From Lingula anatina (lineage: Eukaryota; Brachiopoda; Lingulata; Lingulida; Lingulidae), in NCBI RefSeq assembly GCF_001039355.2, contig NW_019774637.1, positions 82,927 through 146,926 on the forward strand: a DNA stretch of 64,000 nt. Direction: 5' to 3'. The stretch's first letter is position 1. Each line of letters begins with the position of its first letter. A program made the position numbers and the translations under genes. This document shows, piece after piece, positions 23,301 through 35,305 of the stretch. Under the pieces are notes generated by a model. That model had not been told where the DNA came from. It searched no databases and saw nothing but the letters and a program-made list of their open reading frames with translations.

Positions 23301-26300
23301 GGTCCACGACGATCAATGAACCATTCCACGTTTCCATTAAGAAGTCTGTGATATATAAGCTGTTCAGTATAACGCTTACACTTCTTTGAAACTATATGTA
23401 TAATCCTTCTCTTTGTTTAAACAGTCCAATTTCAACTTTGGATTTCCAATTTTAACTTAAGAATTATAAACAACCCACTCGAAAAGACCAGCACTTTTCA
23501 AATTTTGCACCACGTTCATTCGTTTTTATATTGGTGGAGGGTGTATATACTGTATATAGCTAAATGTATCTTTGTCGAATTTCTTTGGGAGCTTCGTAAG
23601 ATATTTTGCACAAACATGTAGCAAATCGGACTGACGAATGCACACCGTATTAGATAAAGACCAACATTCCCACTTTTATGATTTTTATAGCAGAGTTTAT
23701 GTATACTAATTTTTGAGTATTTCAAATAAAAAAGTAATATTTTAATACGTGCACGTGTAAAATAATGCCAATGTCAATAAATGAAGAACATCAATTGTGG
23801 AAAGATATTATGTTCTGATTGTGATCTAACAATGATATCAAATTATACAAGCAGGCGTCAGTTTATTGTATACAAGTGCAGGTGTATGTAACGCTAATCT
23901 GATATTAGCTACACGTAACATTAGCCACAAAAAAAGAGCACCAGCTGCTGGTTATGAGTATCAGGGCAAAATGTTAGCTCAAATTTTCACAAATTTATTC
24001 AGCTTTTAAATTTGATGCTTTTATGACCTGTACATGTCCATATCACCGCCGTTACTGCAGACACAACGATACTTCAAACCTTCGGTCAAGCTCGTTGGAA
24101 TACAGACTGTTTTTATCTAATAATAATTGTTTCAACCACTCTTATTTTTATTATTAAGATATCTTTGTCAAAAAAGAGATTTAGGTGCGCCTCCGTTAGG
24201 TTGAAATATGGTTGACCAATTCATTAAAAATTCTATCAAATTGGAACTGAATTTCATGCTATAACTTGATTGATTTTGTTTGCAAACAGTGTTACAGACA
24301 ATATAACCAGAAAAAAATCCCCACTACCTCTAAGCATTTGTTTTCTGGAACCATTGGACAGATTTAACTTTGGGAATTCAGCTGTTTAACTTTTGAGTAT
24401 TAAATCTGCCAAAACTTGGTCACACGTTCACCGTGCGTTTTATAATATTTTGTGAATGTTTCCGTTTTAACACGGTTGTAAATTAAAAGAAATTTATAAA
24501 TCTGTCTTTCAAACGATGTACTGCGGAAAAAAGCATTATAATGATAATAAAGAACGCTAAACTAAAAAAGCGTATTCCAGCTTTGATTGGCATCTCAGAA
24601 TAAAAAAAACAATTGCAATCCTCGGTACGGTAATGCATAAAACGCTTTAATAGTACTTTGATAAAGAACGCTTTCAATATACAACACGTTTGGTTCTAAT
24701 GCATTGCATTTGCCTCATAGAAAATGTGCATAGGTGTTATTGCATTAATGGTGTTTCAAACGTTCATATTACGAAAGATAAGTCATTTGATTATCGAATG
24801 AAAAAATCCAGAAAGGTAGCCAACAGTTTAAGTATCGAAATGTGAACCCTTCTGTCTACTTCTAGTTTCGAGCGGATATGGAGATGTAACGGTATGATTG
24901 GTCAGTATTTGAATAGAAAACCACAACTTTCCGTAACTGAAATAAGAGTTGGTTCCATGTTTCAAAGCAGTAACTCTTTTGAACGAATAAACCAAATGAT
25001 TGCAATAATGCACCTCCACTGTTGATCAGTTTCCTTATCTGATACGCTGGTTTATTGATAAACAAAAGTAAATGCTAAAAGAATTATGTAAGTGGCTGAG
25101 GAAGCCATGGAAGATAGGCTTTAATATTTTATAGGCCCAATTATACCCTTTGGCTAAACGTGCTATCTCATATATAACGCTTGCTTCGTAAAACGGCCTG
25201 CATAAAAAATCAAATAAATTACGCATTTTCTATAAAATTTTATTAAAGCAACGGGATACATTAAAGGAGTCGTACCGTCCAACCTTAAATCCGTCATAGT
25301 ACCGATTCAGTATTCACACGTGTCTCGACTTTCAAAAATTCTTAATAATACGCATTCACGTTACAGGGTAATAATACTACTGGCTTATATACGGCAGATT
25401 ATAACTATGAACGTCTTTGCCCTGTGAGTGGAAGATTCTACATGCACAGCACCCAAATGGGTCTACACTAACAACAACAAGACAGCCTCAGGAGTGGGAT
25501 CCAGAGGGAGGAACACAGTACATTTCAGTCCACAGTCGTATGCGTCTCCACGTTGTCGTCTGCTGAGAAAACGTAATCGACATGTTCGTCTGCGGTGTGA
25601 ATGCCGTTGGCAGTGTTTGTAACTTTTGGCTAACTTCCCTTTCTGTGCATCCGTTGTTTTCGTGGTGGGAAAATAAGGCAGAGTAGCGTTAGGATGCGCG
25701 CCATCTTTTTTTGTCCGTTTGTTTGTCGTTTTCCCTGTTGGTTGATTGGGTTTCGAAGCTTTATTGAGTCCGAGTCCGTTCCACTACTCTGCCTCAGTTC
25801 CCCTCTTTATATCTGCTGACGATCTAGTTGACTTAATGACTAAGTTCCGAACGAACTCTGACCTTCCACGTTAGCTTCAATTTATCACGTTACTTAGGTA
25901 CGGCGTCATTATGAGATAATATGAGATAATAGATATGAGAAAATAACATGAGTGTACTCAGCTGATGGCTCGATGAGATTTGAAAAATGAATACGAAATA
26001 AGCTAGCTTTTTGTAAATAATTTTCTATTTTTAGTTCCGTTGCTTTCTTCCGTCTAAACCTTTTTAACTCGTTCTTTTCAAGTGACCAAGACGTTGGAGC
26101 GTCTTGTTTCAGCATGAACCTTTCAGTCGGCGGCAGTCAACTGCATCAAAAACTTGGCAAAACTCCATAAAGCATTCGAGCAGATGACAAACCGTTCAAA
26201 GCTTCAGGCCGTTTGATTACGAAATGAGCTGAAGTCGCATAACAAGTGTTAGATAATAATGCCAGAATAAATTGCAACTGTCTCCACCGGCAGCTCGCGG

Positions 26301-27383
26301 AGAATATTCAGCTTATAGTTTCTTATTCTTTGTTTGTTTGGATGAGTGTTCACTCATTTTCGGCGGTAAAGTGGGTAATTTTCAATTGTGGTATCGTCTG
26401 CTACTAGCTCATCGTTCTACTGCTGAAAATAGAAAAAAAACTTATATTCTGATATTTAGGATTTCGTTTTCTAACTTGGAAAGCCAGTACCTTTACAATT
26501 CAAATGCAATTACGAGGTATATTTGAAACACAAAACAAATAAGTTGACTAAAACAGTATGTTCCCCATTCTACAAAAAGAAATACCTCATGCTATACCAA
26601 CATAAACGTATATGTATGTGCCGATATTGGCGTGTATGGTTATAGCCACGCATCACAGCAATCAAGTTAAGTGCATGATAAATAGTGGTATGTTTGAAGA
26701 TTGAGGGGTATTGTTGAAAATAGCCCATATACAGATTGGTGACAAGCTGGTGCAACAATGATAGGGCGTGGAAACGGTGGGGGAAGCATACAGCAAGGTC
26801 AGGAATATTCATAATTAGAGAAAGGTTAAAAATGGTACCATGCTTTCTTGGTTACTGCTGGGCGATTGATTTTACCAATTTTATCTAAATTAATATGAAT
26901 ATTGTCAAAATGGTTTTAATGTTGTCTCAAAAAATAGAGACAAAACTAATATATAATTTTTTAAAAGGGGCAATCTAAGTAGAATTTGTATTTCATTCGA
27001 CGAAATCTAACCACTACGTTTACTCACCGTCCATCACTCGCAAAAACTCACAAAAGAGGGCGCAGTTAGGTTGAGAAGTAATGGGGGTCGTTCTTGCCCC
27101 TGCAGATCAGTTCTCGCAACTTTTGTCTGGTATCAGAGACGGGGGGTACACCATTGTTTTGAGGCGGCCCAGACTGTGCAAAGCAAGGGAAGGTAGTGAG
27201 GTCACAGGCTCATGCATTTGGTTAAAAAGATCGCCAGTACCGCTCATATACACGTATTACCTAGGATGTAGCTGCAGAACAGTCGATACACTGTTAGTTA
27301 CAGGACTGCAGCTTACAGAACTATAGGGGGCGTGGTAAGATCTACGTCAATATGTGCTTACTAAACACTGATCCGGGGTATGT

Positions 27384-27501
27384 AGCAAGAAAATTCATGC
27401 GTTAGCACTCCTATTGACGATTTTGATATGTACTGTCTGTGCTAACGACAGTACATATCAGAATCGTCAAAAGGAGTGCTAACGCATGAATTTTCGTGCT
27501 A
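27384..27501. mobile_element. Short hairpin element (about 54-bp arms)
   Basis: The left arm (…GAAAATTCATGCGTTAGCAC…, 27389-27437) pairs with the right arm (27448-27496), with only two mismatches over 49 bp and a loop of about 10 bases. Pairing extends a few bases outward with one mismatch. The size and near-perfect arms suggest a minimal MITE; a small-RNA hairpin is an alternative. Confidence 0.7.
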
Positions 27502-27706
27502 AGGGGTATGGTGCCCGCCACAACTGCGTAATGATGCGTATTTTCTCAGACAAGTCGCATTGTGCAAAAAGTCTACAAAACTGTCCCCTGATAATAATTA
27601 AGTTTATGTTTTTTTTTTATTTAATCTTTTGGCAAAAAGTGTTCAGCCATTTGTAAGTGCGTACTGTGATCAGGTACATGGCAGACGGTTTCTTAACGAA
27701 CCATGG

Positions 27707-27707
<1 letters not shown>

Positions 27708-27757
<50 letters not shown>
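27708..27757. repeat. (AT)n microsatellite
   Basis: About 25 AT units. Open frames crossing it on both strands are artefacts. Confidence 0.95.
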
Positions 27758-27758
<1 letters not shown>

Positions 27759-28825
27759 GCACAGTATATATGAATGAGCAATTAGTAGTTTTGAAATCGT
27801 CTTCTATGAGCGGTACTGACGGGGTCTCGACATCGCCAAGCAGTTGTGCGTGAGTATAATACAATATATGTGTTACGTGGTGTTACACATGTAATAGCAC
27901 ACTTAACAGTGACGTTGAAAGAATCCACACTCGTTTGCTTTACACCATTAACAGTAAAACAAGTAAACGGTCACATCGTATATCTCATATATAAAAATGC
28001 TTTACCCAGGTTATCATTGCTTAATAGCAAAAATCATAACTACAAATTCTTTGTTTTAAAACACAGTGGCAGAAAAGTGGTAGAAAAGAGTAAAATGTAG
28101 AAGCAAAAATGAAGAAACAGAAAGAAATGGAGAGACTGGGAGACTTCAGAGCAAAGATATGGCCAAAATAGGGTGGTTATCAGCGGTTCGAAAGGCGCGT
28201 CAAGATTTGGATCGGCATGTTTGTCAAAATGCCTTGACCCCCAACCCACGCCGCAAAAAGCAATATGGCCGACAGACGCAGCTATTCAGAAGATGTCACT
28301 ACGTTACTACTGCATAGATTTTTTATTCTAAAAAAATGGGAACTTCCTACAAGATTATAGTACATTACCCAGTCCATAAACTACACTGTTTATTTGAAGT
28401 TATTCGCATGCTAAATCTATAAATAAAACGCTTTGAAATATAACGAACGCCAAGAGAACGGAAGATGCATAATAAAAATGCTCAAAGAAACGAAATTAGA
28501 ATATAAGATAAAGCAGAGAAAATGTATTGCTATAAGATGAATGTTTACACAACAGAAACTGCATAGAAAGTGGCCCCGTCTTCCCACAAAATAACAAAAA
28601 AACTTCCAATAAATAGTCTGAGTACTCTGAATGCCATTACGTAAAGAGTGAACAAGTAGCAAAAAATGAAAATAAAACAATGTTAAACATAAGAAAGAAC
28701 GGCTTGAACATTGCAAATGTATTCAGAACCAAGCGAGGCCCTCCAACTCACCGAGCTGCCTTGGCTTTCGCTGAAATGGAAGATCGTAGTTTGTCAAATA
28801 CCACAACTGGACAGCTGTGACAAAG

Positions 28826-28826
<1 letters not shown>

Positions 28827-28856
<30 letters not shown>
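28827..28856. repeat. (TG)n microsatellite
   Basis: About 15 TG units. Confidence 0.95.
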
Positions 28857-28858
<2 letters not shown>

Positions 28859-31800
28859 GTAGATGGGGCAGTGTTTGTGCGTGTGAGTGTTGTTTCTTGA
28901 GGGGTTTTCGTATATTGAACTTTGTTACAGCACTAAGAAAATTCCTCAATTTAGATTACGCTCGAAGCTTACCGAAACAAGTTTTTAATAACTCCGACAC
29001 GCTTAAAATCTAAAGATAAAAGATAATTTATTTGGTGGACAAATCGAAAAGAAAAAACATTTAGCTGAAACTGAAGTTCAAGCGGTAATCATTCCCATCA
29101 TCAAGGCGACTGTTAATTTATCTTTTCTCCAAGTCCATTATATGACATACAGTATGTAGTAAACGATAGCATTGCCGAACATTAACGATGTTAGAATTAA
29201 GACTCCACCACGTACAGCTCACATCAGTAGCTGACAGCTATCTGACATGGCTCAACAACACGAGTGTGAGAGTGACCAGTAGAGGGTGGGGTCTAACGTG
29301 GCTACAGTTACTTTTACACTACACATACTCCACTGTGCATTCTTCAAAAGCTTTCACATTAAGCCAAGCAAATATAAGCGTACCATATGAACACACCACA
29401 TAACTATTTTAAATTTCTACCTAAGTGGTAATTTCAATTGGAAAGTCAAATTTATACACGCGTTTTATCTTACCGAGTGAGACCATGGTTCGAGCCCACC
29501 CGTTGGAACCGCTAAATGGCGTATCTATAATCGCCTGAGCATCACTTCTCATTGACTACGAATAAAAAGAAAAACGTGCCTGAAAATTTGTCTTTTCAAA
29601 TTTGCAAAAAACACTTTGATTCTTTTTTAACAAAGCAGGTAGATTATTTCGTTTTTGCATTGTTTTTCGCCATAATTTGGTTCCAACAGTAAGCCCTTTG
29701 CTTAGTATTTGGGAAAGTCTCACTCAGTGAATAATTCATTACAATAGTTTCGCCTTCAGTTTTAAACAAAGACATGCCAACTCACTCCATGAATGTTAAC
29801 TCAAACAATCATCAGTCGTTTGGTTGTAAACATTTTTTCTCAAACGTCAAAATAATGGCGACTCCAAACTGATTTTAAGACTTTTAAGACAAACAAAGGG
29901 CGCAAGTTGGCATCTCTGCTGTATCATGATGAGCTGGTTCCGTTAGCTATCGCTCTTAAAGATTGGTTTGTCATTCAGCTGTTCAGTAAAAGTGCAACCA
30001 CCCTTAAAGTCGATCATCATAGACGCGTTTGTTTCGTTCTGCGAGAAAACCACGTGTCTAAAATAATATATATAATTTGTAGCAATTACGGCGTATAAAA
30101 CAAATGTGTTCCATCGCGTATCGCTTTTGATACTGTAGCTATACAAATGTTTTCTAGGCAGTTTTGAACATTTGTAAACGTTATAGCTGACACTATAGTC
30201 TAAAGTGTAAAACTGCGATATCGTCACCAGCTCCTCATGCTGAAGTGTCAGTGTTTCCTTAAAGGTCTACTTGCCATGGCTCAACCATAATGTGGGGGTC
30301 TTTGGGGTGAACTTTATATACTGGAATAATTCGCGGACCGTCGAAAGCCTACGAAACGAAAACCTAGTGATGACTAAGCAATTTATACAGGTTATCTCAG
30401 AGACAGAGAGAGAGAGAAAGGGGGAATAGAGACAGACAGACATAGGGAAGAGGGAATGGAGTAGGGTGTTGAAATTTGGAGAGGAAAACGTTTGCGAACT
30501 AAAATTTGCTACGCTACAAAAGGCAGAACAGCTGATGAAAAATCTTTAAATTTCAGTCGATAGATAAATTTTGTTCTTGCTTATCCAGAAAGTGAAAACA
30601 TAGAATGTGAATGTGCAGAAAATGATATTTTTTCCTCTTTTTTGAAGCTTTTTTAAACGATACAATGAGGAACCAGGTCATCGAATTATGACAAGCTGCT
30701 ACATGTCTCTAAGCAGGCAAGAGGCTCGCACGCCACGTGAGGCACACCATGCCTTCTATTACCTGGAAGACACCGATTTCATTGTCTTTTGACTAGTTGT
30801 CTCGGGTCCCAAGTCTTCCTTTAAGTATCTGTCAATCAGCATACGCTCCTTATCCATTGTGTTGTGTAATTCACCCAACATCGTTCGTAAATGTCGAAAG
30901 TGGGATGGGGGAGGGAAATCGGGCTCGGTCATGGTCAAGAGCCTTTTCTGTGAAACATGGCAAGAGAGAACAATTGAAATGCCAACAACAACAAGCCGAG
31001 CGCTTAGTCTTGATTAACTGAATGCACAAATAAAATAATGCGCTAGAGAACTTCTTGGGATTAGCTTGTGCAGGTGACAACCATATTCGAGCCAGCAAAA
31101 TAAAAGAAAAGTCTAAATATGAATGTAATGAAAAAAGAACCAATTTCAAGAAATAAATCATAATAATAATAATAAATATGGGACCAAGCTGGTGAACACA
31201 AATATGGCTGCCGGAAGGAGAAGTGCTGCGCATGTCACAAGTCGTAGCTGATAAATACCACCTGAATTCCGCACCTTTAGAACACACGTCGGTGTGACGT
31301 GTAAGAGCTGTAGAGGGAGGTACGGGGAGACAAAAAAGAGTGGGGCAGCTCGTAGCTCCGCTGAAATGGGTACAGATAGGGGACATGGTAATTAGGAATA
31401 GGACTAATGCCACGTGATCGTACCCCTTGCGTAAATGAAGTTCAACCTGCACCATATAATGTTACCGTTCACGATCTCTCGAAAAGTATCAGTATATTCA
31501 GACCCTCCTTTGAGTGTATCATTTTTACAAGCATTTCACTTGGCAGCTTTGAGATACATTTAACAAATATACAAATCGACATGTGTAAATATAGATCTAC
31601 GATAAGCTTCGTGAGGCAATTTCGGAACTGGTAGCACAGGTAAACTTAATTCCAAGGGATACTGCCTGTCTCTTGCAGGAAGAAACAACGTGGTGGTCAT
31701 TCGTGTGCTGTCTACGTTCTACATGTATGGTAGTTACAAAATGCACGGAAAATAATAGAAGGTAATCAAAGCAAAGAATGTTTTTCTGACTAAATACATA

Positions 31801-32174
31801 TCCATTTATCCATTTGCTTAAAAATGTTTAAAGGAGATGCTGTAGTGACTTATTACAAAAGTTTCCTGAGTCAGTTTACATGAGAAATATTCTGCAAAAC
31901 TACATGTATAACATTTTCTAACACTTTTAGTGGCAAAACTTTATATGCTGTATATCTGATCACAATAAGTTTACCCAAAGCACAATCATTCTCATCTGAA
32001 TTAAATGATGTCACAAAATCCAATCGATAAATTCTAAACTAATTACCAATCATAGCGTACGCCCTCCCATTTAAGAGATCATAGTCTATATATAAGCGTC
32101 CCATACTGGGATTCAGGTACTCAGTTACAGAACGATAGTGGGCGTGATATCAATTAAAACCAAAACACACTTAC
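28857..32174. other. Region with no supported gene
   Basis: If the unrecognised minus-strand gene continues 3' of 32175, its remaining exons should lie here or further left. I could not define any with confidence. A 194-residue minus-strand frame (31455-30871) crosses an AT-rich run and has no coding character. Confidence 0.5.
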
Positions 32175-32231
32175 CTCGATGTGCAAGGGGCTACGTTTCG
32201 GAGCTGAAGTTACAAGTGAGTGTCTCCAAGG
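32175..32231 (-). CDS. Candidate exon of the unrecognised gene
   Basis: Minus strand, 57 bp: acceptor CTATCTTTAG, 19 open codons in phase 0 (Pro-Trp-Arg-His-Ser-Leu… His-Ile-Glu), and a strong donor GAG|GTAAGT. Composition is Ser/Arg/Lys/Pro-rich like the exons upstream. The phase matches the candidate exon at 33108-33043. The other two frames contain stops. Confidence 0.45.
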
Positions 32232-32606
32232 CTAAAGATAGAAAAACAGACATAAGTTAGTATATTGACAAATATACAGCTACTGTAGCCCCGCCAAAGC
32301 CCCATTCACATGTAATTTAATGCAATTTTATTTCATGGTCGCCTCATTTTTTCTGAAGCATGTCATCATATGAAACGGATGAATATGACTGACTTACGTT
32401 CTGCATCAAGGAAGGAATTATAGTGGATATTATCATGAGGTATACTTCATGTACAAATGACGTAGTGGGAATTTGCGAAACGTGTCAAAAAGTCCCAAAT
32501 TAAAGTGAAAAATACAGTACACTTGTAGCAAACAGTTTTGATTTCCCAGTCTCCGCATATATGTACTTAAATCATTAAGGTGTGATGCAAAAGAGCGAGT
32601 CCAATT

Positions 32607-32790
32607 TTACATGGGAGTTTTGTAAATGAAGGGCGTGATGACAGGGGATATGGCAGTGATGAAGTGAGTCTCAACTACCAAACAGTTGTCTGGCTGACAT
32701 TTTCTTGCTTTCTCAATATATACCAAACACTCTTGGACGTCTTGTTCAGAGTATCCTTCAATCGTTTCCAACCTCACAAACTCGCTGCTT
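32607..32790 (-). CDS. Coding-like fragment of unknown gene
   Basis: A minus-strand frame of about 60 codons ends at TAA (32607-32609). It has ordinary protein-like composition and a C-terminal hydrophobic stretch containing SPVITPFIY, reminiscent of a receptor helix-7 motif. No convincing acceptor is visible and helices 4-6 are absent nearby. It may be a chance frame, a receptor relic, or an alternative last exon of the minus-strand gene around it. Confidence 0.25.
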
Positions 32791-33042
32791 CTTTTTGAGA
32801 AATGCGAGCGAATAAACACTTAATACACAAAAACAAATTCAGGAGATCTCAGTTGATCATTTTTATCCAAGTATCGTTTTCGGTTTATATAGCACTGAAC
32901 TGCTTTTACTTACTACAGTTCTATTTGATAACTGACTTTTTCATTTGCATTGTCCTAAAAACGAGGATGGTGTAAATCAGAACCAGAAAGCGAGGCTTTG
33001 TAACAGAAAGGATACCCTGAACTTCGTGTAGTTTCGACTCAC

Positions 33043-33108
33043 CCTATCAGAAACATCCGATATTTTCAGAACCTTTGCCCAGGGACTTGATATTATGGAC
33101 GGCATATG
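33043..33108 (-). CDS. Candidate exon of the unrecognised gene
   Basis: Minus strand, 66 bp: pyrimidine-rich acceptor ending TTGTTAG, 22 open codons in phase 0 (His-Met-Pro-Ser-Ile-Ile… Val-Ser-Asp-Arg), and donor AGG|GTGAGT. It joins in frame to the candidate exon at 32231-32175. The exon before it (35385-35306) ends in phase 2, so at least one exon between them is missing from this model. Confidence 0.45.
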
Positions 33109-34016
33109 CTAACAAGATCAAAATAGAAAGAGGAAGGGAAAATAAGATTCTGCGGGCGAGGATGGAAGGATGACGCTGATGACAATGCCGATGAGTGTTG
33201 TGGAAAAGGAGGTGATACTATGTGTAGTTTTCTACGTATGTGGTGATTCGTCCCCCTTTCGGTCGCCTCCCGTTTATGAGCTTTGTCACAGTTGAGATTC
33301 AAATCCAGGCAGATTGGCAATTCGCCTTGTCAAAATATCAATTGGCATCTCATTAAAGCAGATTTGCAGTTCGCCTAGGCGGCATTCAAACACAATGTTC
33401 ATGCATTTGACTGCCTTAGTGTGCTTTGGATTGTTAAAAACTGCAGTTTATCCATGTTCAAATATATTTTCACCTTCGGAGATGTTACGGGACCCCTTGG
33501 TTTTTTTCCTATAAAGCATTGAGGGAAATACCTCACTTGGGCTTTACAAGGCAAGAGTGAATATGAATTAGTAAAACAAAAAACAATATATTGTGATGCT
33601 CGTTTCCAAGTCACTTAAAAAAACTAAATATAGCACATCACTAACTTATCTAATAAACTTTCTTTATTAATTAATAAAACTGCAATTTGTTCTTCATTTT
33701 TCCAAATGGTAACTGCCCATTTCTTATGAACAAAATATCTGTAAAAATCCAATTGACGACACAATAAGTGGTCCTGAAAAGGGCGGATCGCAGCAGCAAG
33801 TTTTGTAACTACTAATAGCAAGATCAATGTTGGTTCGTATTTCTGATTCTAGATCGCTTTTTATTGGAGAAAAAATTGAGCTGAAAAAAGCCACCTAGTA
33901 TCATTCTCACAACAAGGGGAGTGCATATTATTAGACTTCCTGTACGTAATAGCTGCCTTTCATGTCACGTTCAGATACAGAAAATGGAAAGAAAGGGAAA
34001 ACGGAAGCGATACACC

Positions 34017-34229
34017 CCATTTCCATAGATTAGATCGACCTACTTTAGATCGACCTAACTCCCTGGGGGTTCACGCTAAATAGCTGTCAGCCGGGCGGAC
34101 ACGAAAGTTAATTACCCCCTTACAGCTAGTAGTAGGCGGGACGGACATTTAAGCCGGATTATCTGAAAGTATTCTAGTGAGACTCCCCGCGGGGATAGAT
34201 CGATCTAAAATCTATGGGAATAGAGCCAT
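34017..34229. mobile_element. MITE with TTAGATCGA terminal inverted repeats
   Basis: The left end CCCATTTCCATAGATTAGAT mirrors the right end ATCTAAAATCTATGGGAATA with a few mismatches, and TAGATCGA(C/T)CTA repeats lie inside. About 210 bp, non-coding. Related motifs occur at 13430-13640 and 37180-37318. Confidence 0.6.
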
Positions 34230-34420
34230 AGATCCCGTACTAAAGTCATAAGTATAAAACATACTTATGAAGGTTACTTCCTCTAGCTGAGGTTTCACTG
34301 GAATAGTTTGTCAGTCTGTTATGTGGATTAAGCCAAGGTCCAAATAGTACATTTTGAACTTAATAGATGAATAACAAAAAAAGGTTTACAACAATTGCTT
34401 TCGACACTAATAAAACAAAA

Positions 34421-34525
34421 GACCCAGCAAACAAAGAGTTTTATGACGTTCCCTAACGTTACCATAACGTTTTTATGTTATTTAACGTTATAGTAGCGTT
34501 ATAATAACGTTATTTGTTCGCTAGG
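34421..34525. mobile_element. Repeat element rich in AACGTT
   Basis: The segment starts CCCAGCAAACAAAG and ends TTTGTTCGCTAGG, which are inverted relatives. Between them AACGTT or close variants recur at least six times. This looks like a short non-autonomous element with internal palindromic repeats. Confidence 0.55.
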
Positions 34526-35305
34526 AATGGTCTCTGGTACATTTAAATCTTTCAACCCCTGAAAAGTGAAGAAGCATGTGTTTTATTTTTTTGTTTATAT
34601 CATTAATTTCTTTTATTTTCATTATTGACTTAATTTCGAATTGCATTTAGAGTTTATTTAAGGTAATTATTTATAAATCAAGGTTCGACAAATAATGAAG
34701 AAGCAATATGGTCTGAAGTATAATATTTCTAATCTCATGTATCCAAAAAACAGTACATAAGCCTCCAGTTTTGAACAATCTCACACTGACAGTCAAACAG
34801 CGAGGTGCCCTGTATGATACTATTCAAAATGTGCCCAGGCACCACTTCATTTGACAGTTAGCCTAGGCAAATTGCAAATCCGGTAGTTGAAAATCAGTAT
34901 CTTAATTAACTTAAGGTCAAGCGTAAACTTGCAGTCGGAGCATGAATAAAATAATGTCCTATTTGCCAAGCATTAAAGCTGAATGAAAGAACGTGATGAT
35001 AATGAATGCATAATTGAAGTGCTCTTGTATTATAAAATAACAGTAAATTGTGTTATCAACAGCACGTACGTCATGAATCAGCAAACTTACTGTGCTATAT
35101 TGAAAAAAACAGCCCTTGTAACAAGACATATTTCTTTAAAAATATAACAATAAAAACAAAGCACCATAACAAAAGTTTGATGTGCATGTTCCCACTCATT
35201 CTTTAACATAATTTATTTATATACGTGAAACTGATCAGTTCCAAAAAATTAATCTAGTCATTACAAATTTAAGCAAATCTGAAAGTTTCACATTCACGCC
35301 TTTAC

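Larger units (their letters stand above)
23301..28700. other. Intergenic region, repeats only
   Basis: Short open frames on both strands show no domain, no conserved-looking composition and no consistent splice sites. The region contains an (AT)n tract (about 27708-27757) and a hairpin element (27384-27501). Confidence 0.6.

Noticed and set aside
29478-29510. B-box-like GGTTCGAGCCC suggesting a tRNA gene
   Set aside because: No A box or cloverleaf arms at the right spacing. At most it is a SINE relic.
30871-31455. 194-residue minus-strand frame
   Set aside because: It crosses a (TTA)-like run, has no recognisable domain or plausible splice context, and its composition follows the base content.
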